Of a stretch of DNA of 64,000 nt, positions 10,345 to 22,448 are shown piece after piece. The notes beneath the pieces were generated by a model, which saw only the letters and a list, made by a program, of their open reading frames with translations, searched no databases and was not told where the DNA came from. The translations under genes were made by a program, and so were the position numbers. Source of the DNA: Isochrysis galbana (Eukaryota > Haptophyta > Isochrysidales > Isochrysidaceae); assembly GCA_018136815.1 (NCBI GenBank), contig CM030932.1, forward strand, positions 1,460,793 through 1,524,792, in the 5' to 3' direction. How positions within the stretch are numbered: position 1 is the first letter of the stretch; the number at the start of each line of letters is the position of its first letter.

Positions 10345-13319
10345 ATGCCGGAGCTTCTGACTCGTCTGCTGCTCGCACTGCTGTACGTGGCGCTGCGCGT
10401 GCAGTTCTGGCCTCTGTGCAAGCTGATGGGTTACCGTCGCTTCGAACCGGTCGCCGACTCGGTGCTCGTCACCTGCTGCACCAACGGGCTTGGGCATGTG
10501 CACCAGATGGAGCGTGTGCTGAGCGTGCTCGAGCAGGCGGGACTCCAATTCCCAGTCATCGCGCTGGCGAGCGAGCGCAAGGTGCGTGCCGGGGATTCAG
10601 AGGGTGGGGCTTGATGTGGGAGGAGTCCCCGGTTGTGGAAGATGGGCAGGGTTGATTATAGTGATGGGCGAGAGGGGCAGGAGCACCCAAGGTACACACC
10701 CCTCTGTCGGATCACACGTGGGTGATCGTGCCGACAGGCTTTGCTGCGCGTCCATTGCTCTCGTCGCCCACATCAGCCTCCCCCCCCCTCCCCCCCCCCC
10801 CTCACACACACCATGCATTGCGCCTACATGGGACTGAGCCACATATTGTGTTCCAGGTACCGGCATACAAGCTAGCCTCGCTCAAGGAGAGGTTCCCAAA
10901 TGCCCGATTTGTTAATTTGGATTTTGAGATTGATTACGACAATGGCAAATCCTTCAAGAATTCTGCAATCGTCTGGTAGGCTGACCCAACCTCCCGCCAT
11001 CATTCTTGCTGGTTGTCCCGCACACCCTGGTCTTGCCTACAAGCCACCCATTCTGCATGTCCACGGGCAAGCAGGCCACCCATTCTGCATGTCCACGGGC
11101 AAGGCGCCCACGTCGTAGCCAGCACCTATCACTGAAAGACCATGACTCACGTGGCCCGTCTTTGCTGCGGCGTTTGTCTGATTCAAATTGCAGGAATGCT
11201 GCGAAGACCACAGCGACGCGTTCCGTCCAGCTCTCTAGAAAGGCTGTTGCGCTGATGAAGCAATATCAACCAGCTTACTGTCTGTCGTTCTGGGAACCCT
11301 CTATCGCGAGCATAATCAATGTCATGAATGCCCCCACACAGCTCGTGGCGGTCGCGTCGCAGGTGCCAGATGAGTGCTTGCGCAGCACATAGTAATGCCC
11401 CTCAGAATCATCTCAAAGCTGGGGCCAAACTCTCAATACGGGGGCCAAACTATCTCAGTACAAGGGCCAAGCAAGAATCTCACACTGAACAGTCCCCTCG
11501 TCTAGTCTGCTTAAGCAAGCCGATGTGCTGCAGGCCAGGGAACTAGAGACAGGACACAAAGGCATGACGCGTCCCATTTTTGTCCGGTGTTGTAGGGCCA
11601 GATTTATCGCGATAACTCAGGCTCGGAGCGCGGCTTGCTCATGCGTGGGTTGCATCAGCTGTGTGTTGGCTCCAGGGGGACGCTCGTACCGCTGTCCGTC
11701 TTACCGATGGAGGGGGCGATTCCGCAAATCGTCTCACTCCCCCCGGTCGTGCCAGAGGACATGTCGAATGGCGGGTACTATGTGGCATATACTACGGTAC
11801 CACAGGTGTGAGACTTGCACGCCATTGTAGAATGTGGTAGGTGGCTTTCATGGCCATTTTGTCAGCCACCTTTGGCAGCATCAATGGCGTCATGGCCTCA
11901 AATGCTGGACGGGCGTAGCAAACCGACGCCAGCGGTGATGCTTGGAGAATCCTTTCGCAACTGCGCTCTTTCGAATGATCACTCATTTCGCTCTCTCCAG
12001 GTGTTGTACGTGATTCGAAAGAAACTCATGAGTTGTCGGATTATCCTATTTGTGAAAGAGAAGAGGCTGAAGTACTACAAGCGTAAATACGCAAAGTATC
12101 CGCATGTCGAGGTGAGCGGAGAGTCTAGCCATTCACACCGCGTTGCAGGCGAGCCCGATCTTTCGTGGCATCGCGCACACAGTCAGCCTTGAAACATCTT
12201 TTGCAATGGTGGTGACATACACAGTACCAACATTCTAGGTCCGTCCAACCTCGCCCGACTTCGCCCTGTACCTGGCGGCGTCGAAGGGTCTGATTGCAAC
12301 CCCGAGTCGAGGTGTAGTGACACAGGCCATCGCAGCGGCCAAGCCAGTTTACCTTTTTTGTCCAAGGTGCATTATTGGCGTTTGGTGTCGTCTTGCCCGC
12401 ATGCCTAGGAGGAGGTCCCATGAGCAAGTTGCAATCTCCCGATCTAAATCTCCTGATTCGTCTTTTGGCGACTCTATCGGTCATTCTTTGGAATGCGTGC
12501 CATCATCACGAGACCACGCACTTCTTGAGCGCCAAATTCTCGCCTCTTCAGGGGCCACATTGAACAAGAGTATAACTTGAGGTTCTATCTGCAGAATTTT
12601 GCTGCCGTTACAGCGCCGCGCACCCGCCGATACCGACGCATGCTCCGGCTCGGTCGGTCTGGAGAACTTCATCAAGGTTGGGCAGGTGAGGAGCGCAGTG
12701 ATGGGATGGACGAGCCGGCGCTTGCCACGCCTTCACGCCACTGATTGCATCTTTATACCGTTGCACCTCCGGTTTCACTCCCGGCGTAGGTGAGCTCATG
12801 TCTCTCGCCGACTGGAACGATTCCCACGAGTCGCGTGCCGATGCACGACATGAGCAAGCGAATGGTCTAATCCGTTGGCTAAGCCAAACGGATCAGTTGA
12901 TAGCAAAGCGTCTGGTGCCGATGATCACGCCCACCGACGACAAGCTGCATGCAAAGCCGACGAGCACGCCAGATACAAGTACCATGCACGGTGCGGTCTC
13001 AGTGGAGAATCTGGAGAGCGGTGCTCATCTCGATCCGTCCGAGGCTGCTTGGGTGGAAGACGCTTTGCGAGAGGAACGCGAGGTTGAACAAGCAAGCTCT
13101 CAAATGCAACCCGATGAAGAAATTGATGATGATGACGAGGAGGAGGAGGAGGAGGAGGAGGAGGAGGAGGAGGAGGAGGATAGAAAGCGAGAAGGAGAGA
13201 GAGCGGGGAGGAATGCGCTGGACGGCGAGGAGGTAGAGCCTCTTGGTGAGGGGGTAGACCTTGCTCACATAGCTAGTGAGGGTGCTAATGAAACGCCCAT
13301 CTTGCACAATGCGAGCTAG
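10345..13319 (+). CDS. MurG/GT28-like glycosyltransferase with acidic tail
   Basis: Eight exons: 10345-10581, 10857-10975, 11194-11362, 11596-11805, 12001-12111, 12239-12366, 12552-12685 and 12790-13319, all GT-AG, giving 545 residues. The N terminus is hydrophobic (LLTRLLLALLYVALRV, a likely membrane anchor). It is followed by CCTNGLGHVHQMERVLSVL, the glycine-rich acceptor-domain loop of GT28/GT1 enzymes. The donor-binding half reads ATPSRGVVTQAIAAAKPVY, then CPRGHIEQEYN across the exon 6/7 junction, matching the usual P-x-x-GH-x-EQ-x-N pattern. The last 175 residues (exon 8) are low complexity with a run of about 17 acidic residues encoded by GAG repeats. A family-28 sugar transfer is likely; the sugar donor and acceptor cannot be read from the sequence. 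Confidence 0.82.
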
Positions 13320-13811
13320 AAACTTGTTTGTTCTTTGCGTTTTCGTGGATCACTACCTAGACCCGACATGGAGGGGAGCGGATGGAAAGAGAGGGAAGTT
13401 GATCGTGGGGCCGCGCTCGTATCACCCCATAGGCATGCATGAAACATGAGCGCAAATTTTGCGACGGCTAGTTATGTTGACACCCGCGCCCATTGTATGT
13501 GCTACACAACGCGTGCGAAGTGCACACTCTAGCTGTCTCGGCGAGCTTGCGCTTCTTTCCGTGGTTGTGGGCTTGTGCGATTTGCGACTTGGATATTGGA
13601 TAGAGGGCCTTGGCTTGCTTGCTTGCGAGGGCGCTGGCTGCGAGAGAGCGTGCTCGCTGTAAGGCGATCGGTGCTGGCCGGGAGGCCCTCTTTCTTGCTA
13701 ATTGATGCCTTCGCGAAGCGGAGAGTGAAGAGAGAACCCTGGGGCGGTGTGGGGGTATCGAAGTTTATGCATTCATATGAACAACCTACTCTTATAGTAG
13801 GGGGAGATAGC
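13320..13811. other. Intergenic, no gene seen
   Basis: About 490 bases after the glycosyltransferase stop. Short frames only; no repeat or RNA gene recognised. The LINE fragment begins abruptly at about 13812. Confidence 0.5.
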
Positions 13812-15085
13812 TGCGCCGATATTGACTAGGCTGTATAACCTGGCACTGAACACGGGAACACTAGCGTACACGATGCGAGAAGGCGACATAATCCTACTAT
13901 ACAAAAAAGGAGACGCGCGTGACCCGCGAAACTATAGACCCATTACGCTACTACAAAGCGATTACAAAATACTAGCCAAAATCTTGACCAATAGACTAGG
14001 CAAAATCATAGGCAGGATAATATCGGAAAACCAATTAGGATTCGTGCCAAGACGGCTAATCAGCGAGGCAACACACCTGCTCCAACTCACGAGAGCATAT
14101 CTGGACGAAACCGGGGAACCGGGCCTAATACTAGCCCTTGATTGGGAAAAAGCGTTCGATAGAGTCAGTTGGGAGTTCTATCACTTGGCCCTCGAACTCC
14201 TCAACTTTGGCCCGAACTTCCAATCACTCGCCAAAGCGCTCACTAGCGAGAACGCCCGACCGGTAAGGACGATCAAAACCAACGGGGGAAGAAGCTATCC
14301 CTTTACCGTGGGAAGCGGCATGCCGCAAGGATGCCCGTTATCCCCGCTTACCTTCCTACTCACGACGGAGGCACTCACCCGGGCCATAAACAGGGACGAA
14401 GACATAGCGGGAATAGACCTCAATGGGTACAATCTGAAGGTTAGCCAGTTCGCAGACGACACGGCGCTAATAGCCAGGGACTATAAAAGCATGAAAAAAT
14501 CCCTACACTGGGTACAACTACATGAAAAAGCCACGGGGGGGAAAACGAACGAAAGCAAGTTCCAAGGACTCCGGATGGGAGGGCAAAGGACCCGCAAACC
14601 CCCGTGGGACATGCGAAAATACAACTGGATAGCAAATAGCGAATACTTAACGATACTAGGCGTGCCACTAGGAGCGCCGGAGGCGCTCAAACCCTTCTGG
14701 GCGAAGCTAGCAGACAAAATCGACGAGAAAGTTACCAAACTAGCGCCGGCCACCGGACACATGACAATATTTGGGAGAGCCGCCATAGTAAACTTCATTA
14801 TTTACGGAACACCGAGATATTGGCTTCAGACTCTGGCCGCCCCGAAATGGTTTCACACGCGGATACAGAGGGCCGCGGATGCGGTCCTCTGGACGAGCCC
14901 ATACACCCTGAAGCAGAGTAAATGGATCGCGCACCCACACTACGCCACACACCACGTAAAAAGCGCGACCAGGACATTGGGGCTAGGGCTCCTACACTGG
15001 CCGACTCATGTCAAGGCCCTCCAAGCCAAATGGATCCTAAACTACCTAAACGCACGCAAAGCGATCTGGAAGCACGCGGTCGACA
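13812..15085 (+). pseudogene. LINE copy L2, reverse-transcriptase fragment
   Basis: A plus-strand RT fragment, open from 13822 to 15114, very similar in protein to the copy at 7.3-9.0 kb but extending further toward the N terminus (LLYKKGDARDPRNYRPITLL precedes QSDYKIL). It has motif A LILALDWEKAFDRVSW, motif B GMPQGCPLSPL and FADDTALIA. Similarity ends near 15085 in KAIWKHAVD, after which the frame runs into unrelated sequence and stops. Both ends are missing, so this is a fragment with neither the endonuclease nor the 3' finger. Nucleotide wording differs strongly from L1 (A-rich third positions here), so the two copies are old relatives or different subfamilies. Confidence 0.85.
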
Positions 15086-15111
15086 TCTCGCTGGCCGGGT
15101 CGACCGGTGAC

Positions 15112-15341
15112 TAGGGGCCTCGCGGCCGTTTCGAGTCCGCGCGGGGCATTCTTGCGGCACAGAAATTTCCCCGCGCGCTCTTACTTTGTTACTATAAGTT
15201 TCGCGTGCGTTTGTGTGAATGTGCGTGCGCGTGAATGTAGTAAGAATCTTATCCGGCGATATACGATTGGCGATGCGATCGGCGATGGCACTCTGCCTCG
15301 CCCAAGCCGCGGTAGTTGCCTCATGGGCACCACCGCGATAG
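15112..15341 (+). repeat. R2 module, copy 2
   Basis: About 230 bases nearly identical to the reverse complement of 2455-2690. Here it abuts the LINE fragment on the left and, at about 15342, a minus-strand copy of the E1-type element on the right. Confidence 0.75.
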
Positions 15342-15830
15342 ACATGTTAACGCCGGAGGGGAGAGCTGCCACTCCCCCCTCCCCTCTCTCTTCCCTCTTC
15401 CTCCTCTCTTCCCTGCGGCTCTGGCCATGGCGCGCGCCTGCGGCCCCTCTTCAGGTCCCCAGGAGGCCTGCAGGGGGCCTGGGAGCACAGCTCAGGGGGC
15501 AGGTGAGGCTGGGGCATGGCCCTGGCCCCTCCTGCCTCTCCCTCGCTGGCTCTCGCGCCCCTGCCGGTCGACTGGAGCTGGCTGGGGGGTCCTGATCGGG
15601 GGGGCCAGGGGGAGGAGGGGTTGGTCAGAGCGACAAGCAGGCCAGCGCCAGCGCGGGCCAGGGCGTGCGATCTGTGCCTAGCTCTCTGGGAGAGTCTGGG
15701 CAGTCTGAGTGAGTCCCCCCTGCATGCCAAGAGGCAGCGCAGGGGGGTGGATGGTTCTCGCCCCCCATGAGGGGAGTCGAGAGAGTGGGGGGGGCGCGAG
15801 GCACCCCTCCATGGCGACCAATCATAAGAT
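15342..15830 (-). repeat. 3'-truncated copy E4 of the non-autonomous family
   Basis: The reverse complement of E1 from its head (ACTAATC-TTAT-GATTGGT hairpin at 15811-15828) through the core to the point equivalent to about 1050 in E1, including the CCCCTCATGGGGGGCGAG hairpin. The head stem here is fully paired with one wobble, better than in E1. No duplication found at its ends. Confidence 0.75.
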
Positions 15831-16219
15831 TAGTGAGTCCGAAGAGTGAAGAGTTCGTTCGCCCAAAGTTTCCGAAGATTGACCGACGCGAGTTTGGTGG
15901 CCCGCCACGCCACTTGCCACTTGAGAATGTACCATATAAGTCGAACCCTAACACAGAACATTCGGGCCCGAACATAGAACATAAGACTCTCATTCCGTCA
16001 TTCCCTCAGCAGGGTAAATGTCAAATGTCCGGTTTCACAGTTCACAGCAACAGCCGTTCACACTTAGGAGTAAGGAGTCCTTCGTCCTTCTTGTTCGGAC
16101 TTCGTTCTCCCTCCCTCCCTTTCCCTTCGTGCGCTGTGCGTAGTGCGTAGGCCGTGTAGCGATAAAAATATCTCTACAAGGCATCTCAAACCGTCCGAAT
16201 ACAAGACTCTCCTTCCCTC
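15831..16219. other. Intergenic, no gene seen
   Basis: Between E4 and the duplication of E5. Short frames only; no recognisable feature. Confidence 0.5.
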
Positions 16220-16235
16220 AGGTTGAATTAGAGAT

Positions 16236-16994
16236 TAAAAAAAACTTTTAATATTCTTACCGCACTCGCGGCGAATGGAACCACTACCCACTACAAGTAG
16301 CACGTAGCATACTCTCTACACCCCCATTCCCCGGCCCTTCTCCCCCCGCCATCAGGCGGCTCCCCCCGTACACTACTAGGGGGATTGGGGTGGAGGGCTT
16401 AGATATGGTCCGGTGGCCCGCGCCACCCCCCGGTGATCTTTCCCCCCCTTCCTCCTGTGTCTCCGAGTGGGCGGCCCACTCTGTCTCGTCTTATCCTGTA
16501 AACAGGCGCGAGACTTACCGATTTTCCGGTGGGCGGAGCTCTCGCTCGCGCCCACCCCCTTTTCCGCGCTCTCTCTCCCCTCTCCTGCGGCACGCGCGAT
16601 GGCGCGCCTGCGGCAGGCCTCCAGCTGCCCTCTGGCGGCCCCTGGAGGCTCCTGGAGGCCAGCTCAGGGGGCAGAGGAGGCTGGGGCTGGGCCCTGGCCT
16701 CCCCTGCCTCTCCCTCGCTGGCGCTCCCGAGCCTCTGGGGCCCCCAGTCTGCACCTGTCTGCCTGTCGACCAGGGGGGGAGGGGGGGTTGGAGCAGTGGG
16801 CTGGTCACGAGGGGCCAGGATGGGCGAATGGGGCGAGCCTGTGGGGAAGGGAGTGGGTCAGTAGGGCAGTGGCCTCCTGGCAAGCCATCAGGCATGCCAG
16901 GAGGATGGGTGGTTCCTCCCCCATGGCAGGGGAGGAGTGGAGAGAGGGGGGGGCTCGTGCCCCCCCATGGGTCAACCAAGTATAAACTTAGTTG
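16236..16994 (-). mobile_element. Complete non-autonomous LINE-like element E5, with TSD
   Basis: A 759-bp insertion flanked by a perfect 16-base duplication, AGGTTGAATTAGAGAT (16220-16235 and 16995-17010). Read on the minus strand it starts CAACTAAGTTTATACTTGG (head hairpin, one G-U pair), passes through the GC hairpin and core, and ends in AATATTAAAAG followed by a T run. This 3' end closely matches that of the LINE copies, and the 5' end is that of E1-E3. It therefore looks like an internally deleted LINE derivative mobilised by the LINE. It lies about 130 bases downstream of the SMC stop codon. Confidence 0.85.
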
Positions 16995-17142
16995 AGGTTG
17001 AATTAGAGATACGCGATGCAACTTTCTTTGAACAGGAGGATCGATCCAAGACACTGATAGCCCGGTCACTCACTATTGGCGTGCGGAAGCTTAAACATTA
17101 CTTTACAGAAGTAGACATCTTTACGAGACACCTCGGTGACGT

Positions 17143-20100
17143 TCACCACATCGTACAGCCGGACGGACTCCAAGAGATAGTGCGACTTGCACCTTCTTCA
17201 TTGATGTAACAACCAATCAGCAATCCAGCTGCCTCAATCATCTCCGGCCTGTGGCTGACTACGATGCTCTGTCCACGCTGCTTGCGGCTGAGCCACGAGG
17301 CAAGCGCACATGCGCGCCTTGCATCGAGAGCTGCGTCAACTTCGTCATAGAGGCATGGATGCAGCAAACTATTGGAGGAGTGCAGCGCTAGCTGGAGTGA
17401 GATCGCGATGGCAGCCATTTCACCTCCCGAAAGCTCGTCAAAGTGTGACCTGCGGATGAAATGCACATGGGAAGGATAAGAGAGAGCAAGTGGAGAGCAA
17501 CAGAGACTCCTGTGCAATCATTCTTTTGCGTGCTTGTTGCACGTAAGGGGTTGGTCGCCGATGATCAAAGCCCCGATCAAGGATCTGAATAGTCCAGTAG
17601 GTGTGACGCATGCTCTGTTGTGGCAGCAGGGCCTGCCGGACCATTCGGATCGTGGCGGTCTGGCACGTATCGTCACTCCCTCGTCAAAGAGCACCGTTGG
17701 ATCAACTGCATACTCTAACACTGCATCACCTTGGGTACACAGCGCACGGAATATCTCGCGGAAGCGTTTGTTGAGCTCACGGACCGCGGGAAGGAATATG
17801 CGGCTCCGCTCATTGATCAGAGCCTCCAGCCGCCGCATCAACGAGCACAGATTCTGACGGTGGAGAGCTAGTCGCTCTTCAGCCTGCGAAGCCTCTGATG
17901 CGGCATCGAGATAGAGCGAAAGTTCGTGTACAGGCAGTAACTGGCGTTTTCTCTCAAAGATGCGCTCTTCAGCACGTAGCATCAGCCGCCGGGCTTCAAT
18001 GGATCCCTGGTTCGGTGTTGTTACATCCAACATAATTTCGTGCGGACGCGTGATTACAGCTGCACGCATGTGTTCTCCGGTTTGTGGAGGGGCCCGATTG
18101 GTAACATCACTGCTTTCGGGCGCCTCTGATTCCGAGCACGTGGGGACCTTCAGCATTGCATCCACCGTCTGACTACAATCCTCAGCATGAAATTTGGCCT
18201 GTGCCACTTCCATCCTGGATGGATAAGTCCATGTGGCTGCTTCCAACAATTGCTCTTGCAACGCTTGCTTAGACGCGAGAGCTAGCTCGAGCGCGTCCTG
18301 CAATTCATCGACGACCTGTCGGGAGCGTTGCGCCTCTAGGCCATACGAGATGACCTGTTCGGACGCAGACGCAAGCTTCGATGCAAAATTCGCCCTGACT
18401 TTCTGCAGACTCCTGACATGTGCCTCTGCATCTTGGACTTGTGCATGGATATTAGACTTGAGATGATTCGTTCGAGCTATGCCCTCGCGAGCGGAAGAGC
18501 TGTTTTGATCTAATCGCTCAGCTTCTCGGAGCTTAGTTCGCAGCGCCTGTGCTAGAGTCTTGCACCTTGCTGTGCTGAGACGAAGCTCGCGTTCACTCAC
18601 ACTAAGCCGCTTCTCTATTATTGCCTCCTCTACTTCTAGCTCACTTATTCTTCCCATGATCTCGTGGAGAAGTTTGCCTCTGGCCTCGGCTGATGGAACC
18701 AAGACTTCCAGCTCTGCCCTTGCGCAGCGCTGAGTTTGAAAGTGGCGCCCATCTGCATCAGCGACAGATCCTCCGTTTACTGTGGAGCGAATTGTTGGCC
18801 CGTCTCTGTTCATTTGGATAGAATCATATGTGAGAGGTGCGTCTACGCCAGCAAGTTGATCCTTGGAAGGAACGAGAGCTTCCATCTCGCGCAAAGAGCA
18901 GCGCACGCTTTCAAGGTGGGATGCACCTGCGGCGTAGGCTTCCCGCGTTCGCTTCAGCCGAGCACGAGCAGATTCGTACTTGTCATTCGCAGCAGTGTGA
19001 TTTAAAAGAGATGCTTCACACTCAGCGCGAGCCTTCTCTAGCTCGTGGCGTTGTGCCTCCGTCTCGGCTTGTTGGATTGGACCACATTGATAATGTTGCA
19101 GGTTCACGACAGCTGTCCCAATCGCAAGCAGCCTGGGAAAGGATTTGGCAGGGGCTCGCACCTCGCCAGTCGCCAGGAAACACTCTCCATCCGTGGTCAC
19201 CACATGCCCTTGGCCCGCCCGCGGTGGCTTTGAGGTGCCTGCTGCTGTCTCCTGGAGGGCAATCTTACGGTTTGGTGCGAGACTCCACTTTGAGAACAGG
19301 CGGTGGATTACCAGCTCAGCCCCGAGAGTATGTGCCACCATGCGCGACGTCAGCGGCAGACATGCTGCAGGTCCACAATGTGCTTCAAAACGCGTCGCGG
19401 GCCCTGAAAGCTCAGACAGGACCAAGCACGATAGAACGCCCAAGCGACGGCGCCTAATTTCGTTTATCACATGCAAGGCAGTCCTTCGGTCTGGCACTAT
19501 CACCATGCTCCACATGGCACTACCTAAGGCTGCACGGATGGCTTTCACGTCGTCAGTGGTTGCTGCTGAAATGCTTTCGCACAAGAACTGGACAGCTCTA
19601 AAGTTGTCATTCACTTGTCGCAGCTTGATGATTGTAGCTGCACGTGCATCAGCTCGATTGAGTGAGGCCGCACCCTCTTCCTTCCCCTCTGTGTGTCTCA
19701 CTAGTCGTCGAAGTTCATCGAATCGGCACTGGGCCGCAGTCATACGCGCCTCTGCGCGGCTAAGGGCGGCCTGATGCTCGCTTTCGTCTAACTCTGCCTT
19801 CTTGACTTCACGCGCAGCAACTTCCGTTATTGCATTTGCCGCAGCTTCCGCCTCATTTAGTCGTAGGCGCAGATGAACACCGTCTTCTCCTTGGTCGCCA
19901 ATTGATGTCCGAATGTGGTCAGCCTCTGAGTGCTGTTGCTGCTCCATCGTTTTGTCTGTGGACTTGGATTCTTGTGCGAGTACCAACCTCTCTTCCAATT
20001 CCAGCACTCGAGGATCGTTGGGCTTCACGCTGATTGCTATACTGGTCTGAGGCTGGCCACCCTCATCAGCCCCGTCAATGGCCTTTTCGCTGCTTTCAAA

Positions 20101-21551
20101 GTAGGAGCTAGTTATATTCTCGTCGCCGTATGCTAACCCCTGCTTTGCCATCTTGATTAGGCTCTCCCGAATATGTCTGTTTCTTCGTTCGACATTCAGT
20201 CGCTCGCGAACAGCTCTCAAAGCTGCAGTCTCGGCGTCTACTTTCAGCTGAGCAGCACGTTTCGAGACCTCCAGCTCACTGAGCGCAGCTCGCAGCCCTT
20301 CGGCTGCCTTGTGCTCGCGCCGAGCCGCAGCCGCCAGGGCTTTGCATTCAAGCAAACTGCGATTTTCTTCTGTGCTGGCTGTCGAAAGTTGAGCTCGTAG
20401 CTTGGCTACCATTTTCTCTTCTTTTGCGGCGGTTGAGGCAACGAGTGCCTCTTCTTCCATTAGCTTCCGCTGATGGGCTCGTGCCTGTTGCTGTGCCATC
20501 CGGGTCTCGTCCAGAAGAGAGGTCGCTTCACGAAGAGATGCACGGCAGGCATCCACCTCGCAGTGGCGCTGCTCCAATTCGAATCTGATGTACTCAACTT
20601 TCTTGTTTTCCAGCTGCAACCAGCATTCTTCTAGTTCCTCTGCCGCTTTGAGCGCATGAGAGAACTTTGTCTTTTGGCCGAGGGCTCGGTTCAGCTCACC
20701 CTCGAGGGCCGTAATGGCACTGCGCAGTTCGGCGGCGGCCGTCACCTCCACCTCTACCTTCTGCCGCAAATGCGAAGTCCCGGCAATGTCCTCGAGGAAG
20801 TGGAGCAGCTCTAGTGGAGACCGTTGGACTACCGAGTTGCAGGCAGATTGTTGAATGACAAACTGGGAAGGACAGTTAATGTCCAGGCGGACGCGCTCCA
20901 GCAAGAGGTCCCTGAGCTCTGTCCTGTTGATCGTATGGCATTTGCAGCGTGAACACAGCCCTGGAAATTGAGAGCCTGATGAGCCATCAATTTTGGGGAC
21001 GGTCCTCGGGTAGCAAGAGCAATCTTGATAGCGGTAATCATGCTGCTTTCCATCACGCAGGCGCCGTTGAATGATGACCGTCCGGTTGTTTGTGTCACGA
21101 AATATGCAGGCGACCGCGCAACTCCCAAGAGACACCTTGCCGCCTTTCTTTGCCTCCTCGCCGGAAGCCTCTCCCTTGGCCAAGGTCTTCTGGCTCTGGA
21201 TGAAACTATGTGACACTGCGGCAAACGAAGCATGATTCACAAAAGCAGACAGGGTGCGCGCACGCATTGTGTGCGAGTCGAGACCGAAGGCGAAGCAGAT
21301 TGCTTCGATCAGGCACGACTTACCCGCTCCGTTCGGTCCTGCGGCATGGGCAGGCAGGTTGCTCAGGCATCTGGTTCGCCCACGCAAGCATCACACTCGA
21401 CGCCCTTCCCACACTTGCCCGTACCAATGATCGTGACGAGGCCCTCGTGGTTGAACTCGGCGACATGAGTGCCAGCGCAACACTTGAAGTCATGCAATAT
21501 CACTGCATGCAGCACCATGCGCGCGCACTCGGGCAGCGTGTTGCCGTCCAT
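17143..21551 (-). CDS. SMC-family chromosome ATPase
   Basis: Exons 21551-21425, 21338-17642 and 17449-17143 give an intact frame of 1376 residues. The first intron splits the Walker A loop codon (IIG / PNGAGKS, residues 41-50). The N-terminal ABC head has a Q-loop region FVIQQSACNSV and LLHFLEDIAGTSHLRQKV, closest by eye to SMC4. Long alanine/arginine/glutamate-rich coiled coils flank a hinge region around residue 650-750. The C-terminal head has the ABC signature ELSGGE (1280-1285), Walker B CLYDEVDAALD (1307-1317) and a D-loop/H-region IVVSHRPEM. SMC dimers entrap and compact DNA using ATP. A cysteine cluster (C149, C151, C171, C174, C176, H177) in the N-head is not typical. The donor of intron 2 (TG/GTCCGG) is the least certain splice. 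Assignment to SMC4 rather than a divergent SMC is tentative. Confidence 0.85.
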
Positions 21552-22448
21552 GCGAGCCTGATGGTCGACTGCACCTCGTTCCCGCCTTTTCTCCCCCCCA
21601 CCCCCCCCAATATTCCTTCTTCACTTGTTCACTCTAGCTATCTAGAGTATAGCTCTAGAGCTCTAGAGTAGAGTAGTGTGTAGAAAGTTTTGCTGCGTGA
21701 GTAGAAAGTAGAGGGTCCACGGCCGCACGGCCGCGTGTGCGGTGAGACTATTAAGAAGTTTATTTATACGATCAGTTTCGTCAACTAGCTACCGCCTAGC
21801 AAGGCTCCGTCTGTTGGCCCTACGCCCCCCGCTCCGGTTCCGGTTCGTCAACCGTAGCCGGTAGCCGGTACGTGCTGGGGGACCAGAAGCCAGAAGCTCA
21901 GCGGCTCAGCGGTCCTCGCTCGGCACGCCATTAGGAGCCTCCGGGAGCAGCACATGTCGCCTTCTCCCCCCTTAACTTAGAGATTGGAGGCTCCCTGCGC
22001 TCCTCCCCTTCCCCACTCGGTGAGAGGAGCAGAGCAGCACCTAGCTCCTAGCTCAGCTCGGCCTGCTTGACCCATGCCCATGCCCATGCCCCCCCTCTCT
22101 CTCACACCGCGTGGGAGGTAGCTTGGCTATCCCAGCCGCGCCGCACTCCCCCGCACAGGCGAAGCTGTCGCGGCGGGGACGCACCCCCCAGGCGACAGCT
22201 TCGCCCCTCCGAGTAACCACCGGCGCGAGGGGGAGAGGCTAGCCCGGCCCCCTGCAGTAAGCAGTAAAGAGGAGACTACATTTCACAAGGACTACCTCTC
22301 ATTAGTCATTAGAAAATTGTACCATTCACCTTGACCTGCCTGCCCCTGCGCGACTCGCGCCGGCCGTGTTGTGACGGGTAGCGACCGACTCGGCGTGCTC
22401 AGTCGCTCGGCTCGCTCCGCTCGTGGCCTTCCAACGGCGCCTCACGCG
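21552..22448. promoter_or_regulatory. Divergent intergenic region between SMC and FOP-like genes
   Basis: About 900 bases separate the two divergent start codons, so both promoters should lie here. Visible structure: a TCTAGAG-rich palindromic stretch around 21640-21675 and a perfect 14-bp inverted repeat at 22158-22171/22192-22205. No coding sequence seen and no clear TATA box. Confidence 0.5.
22158..22205. repeat. Perfect 14-bp inverted repeat, 20-nt loop
   Basis: Arms GGCGAAGCTGTCGC and GCGACAGCTTCGCC pair perfectly around a GC-rich loop. It lies 244 bases upstream of the FOP-like ATG. Function unknown. Confidence 0.85.
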
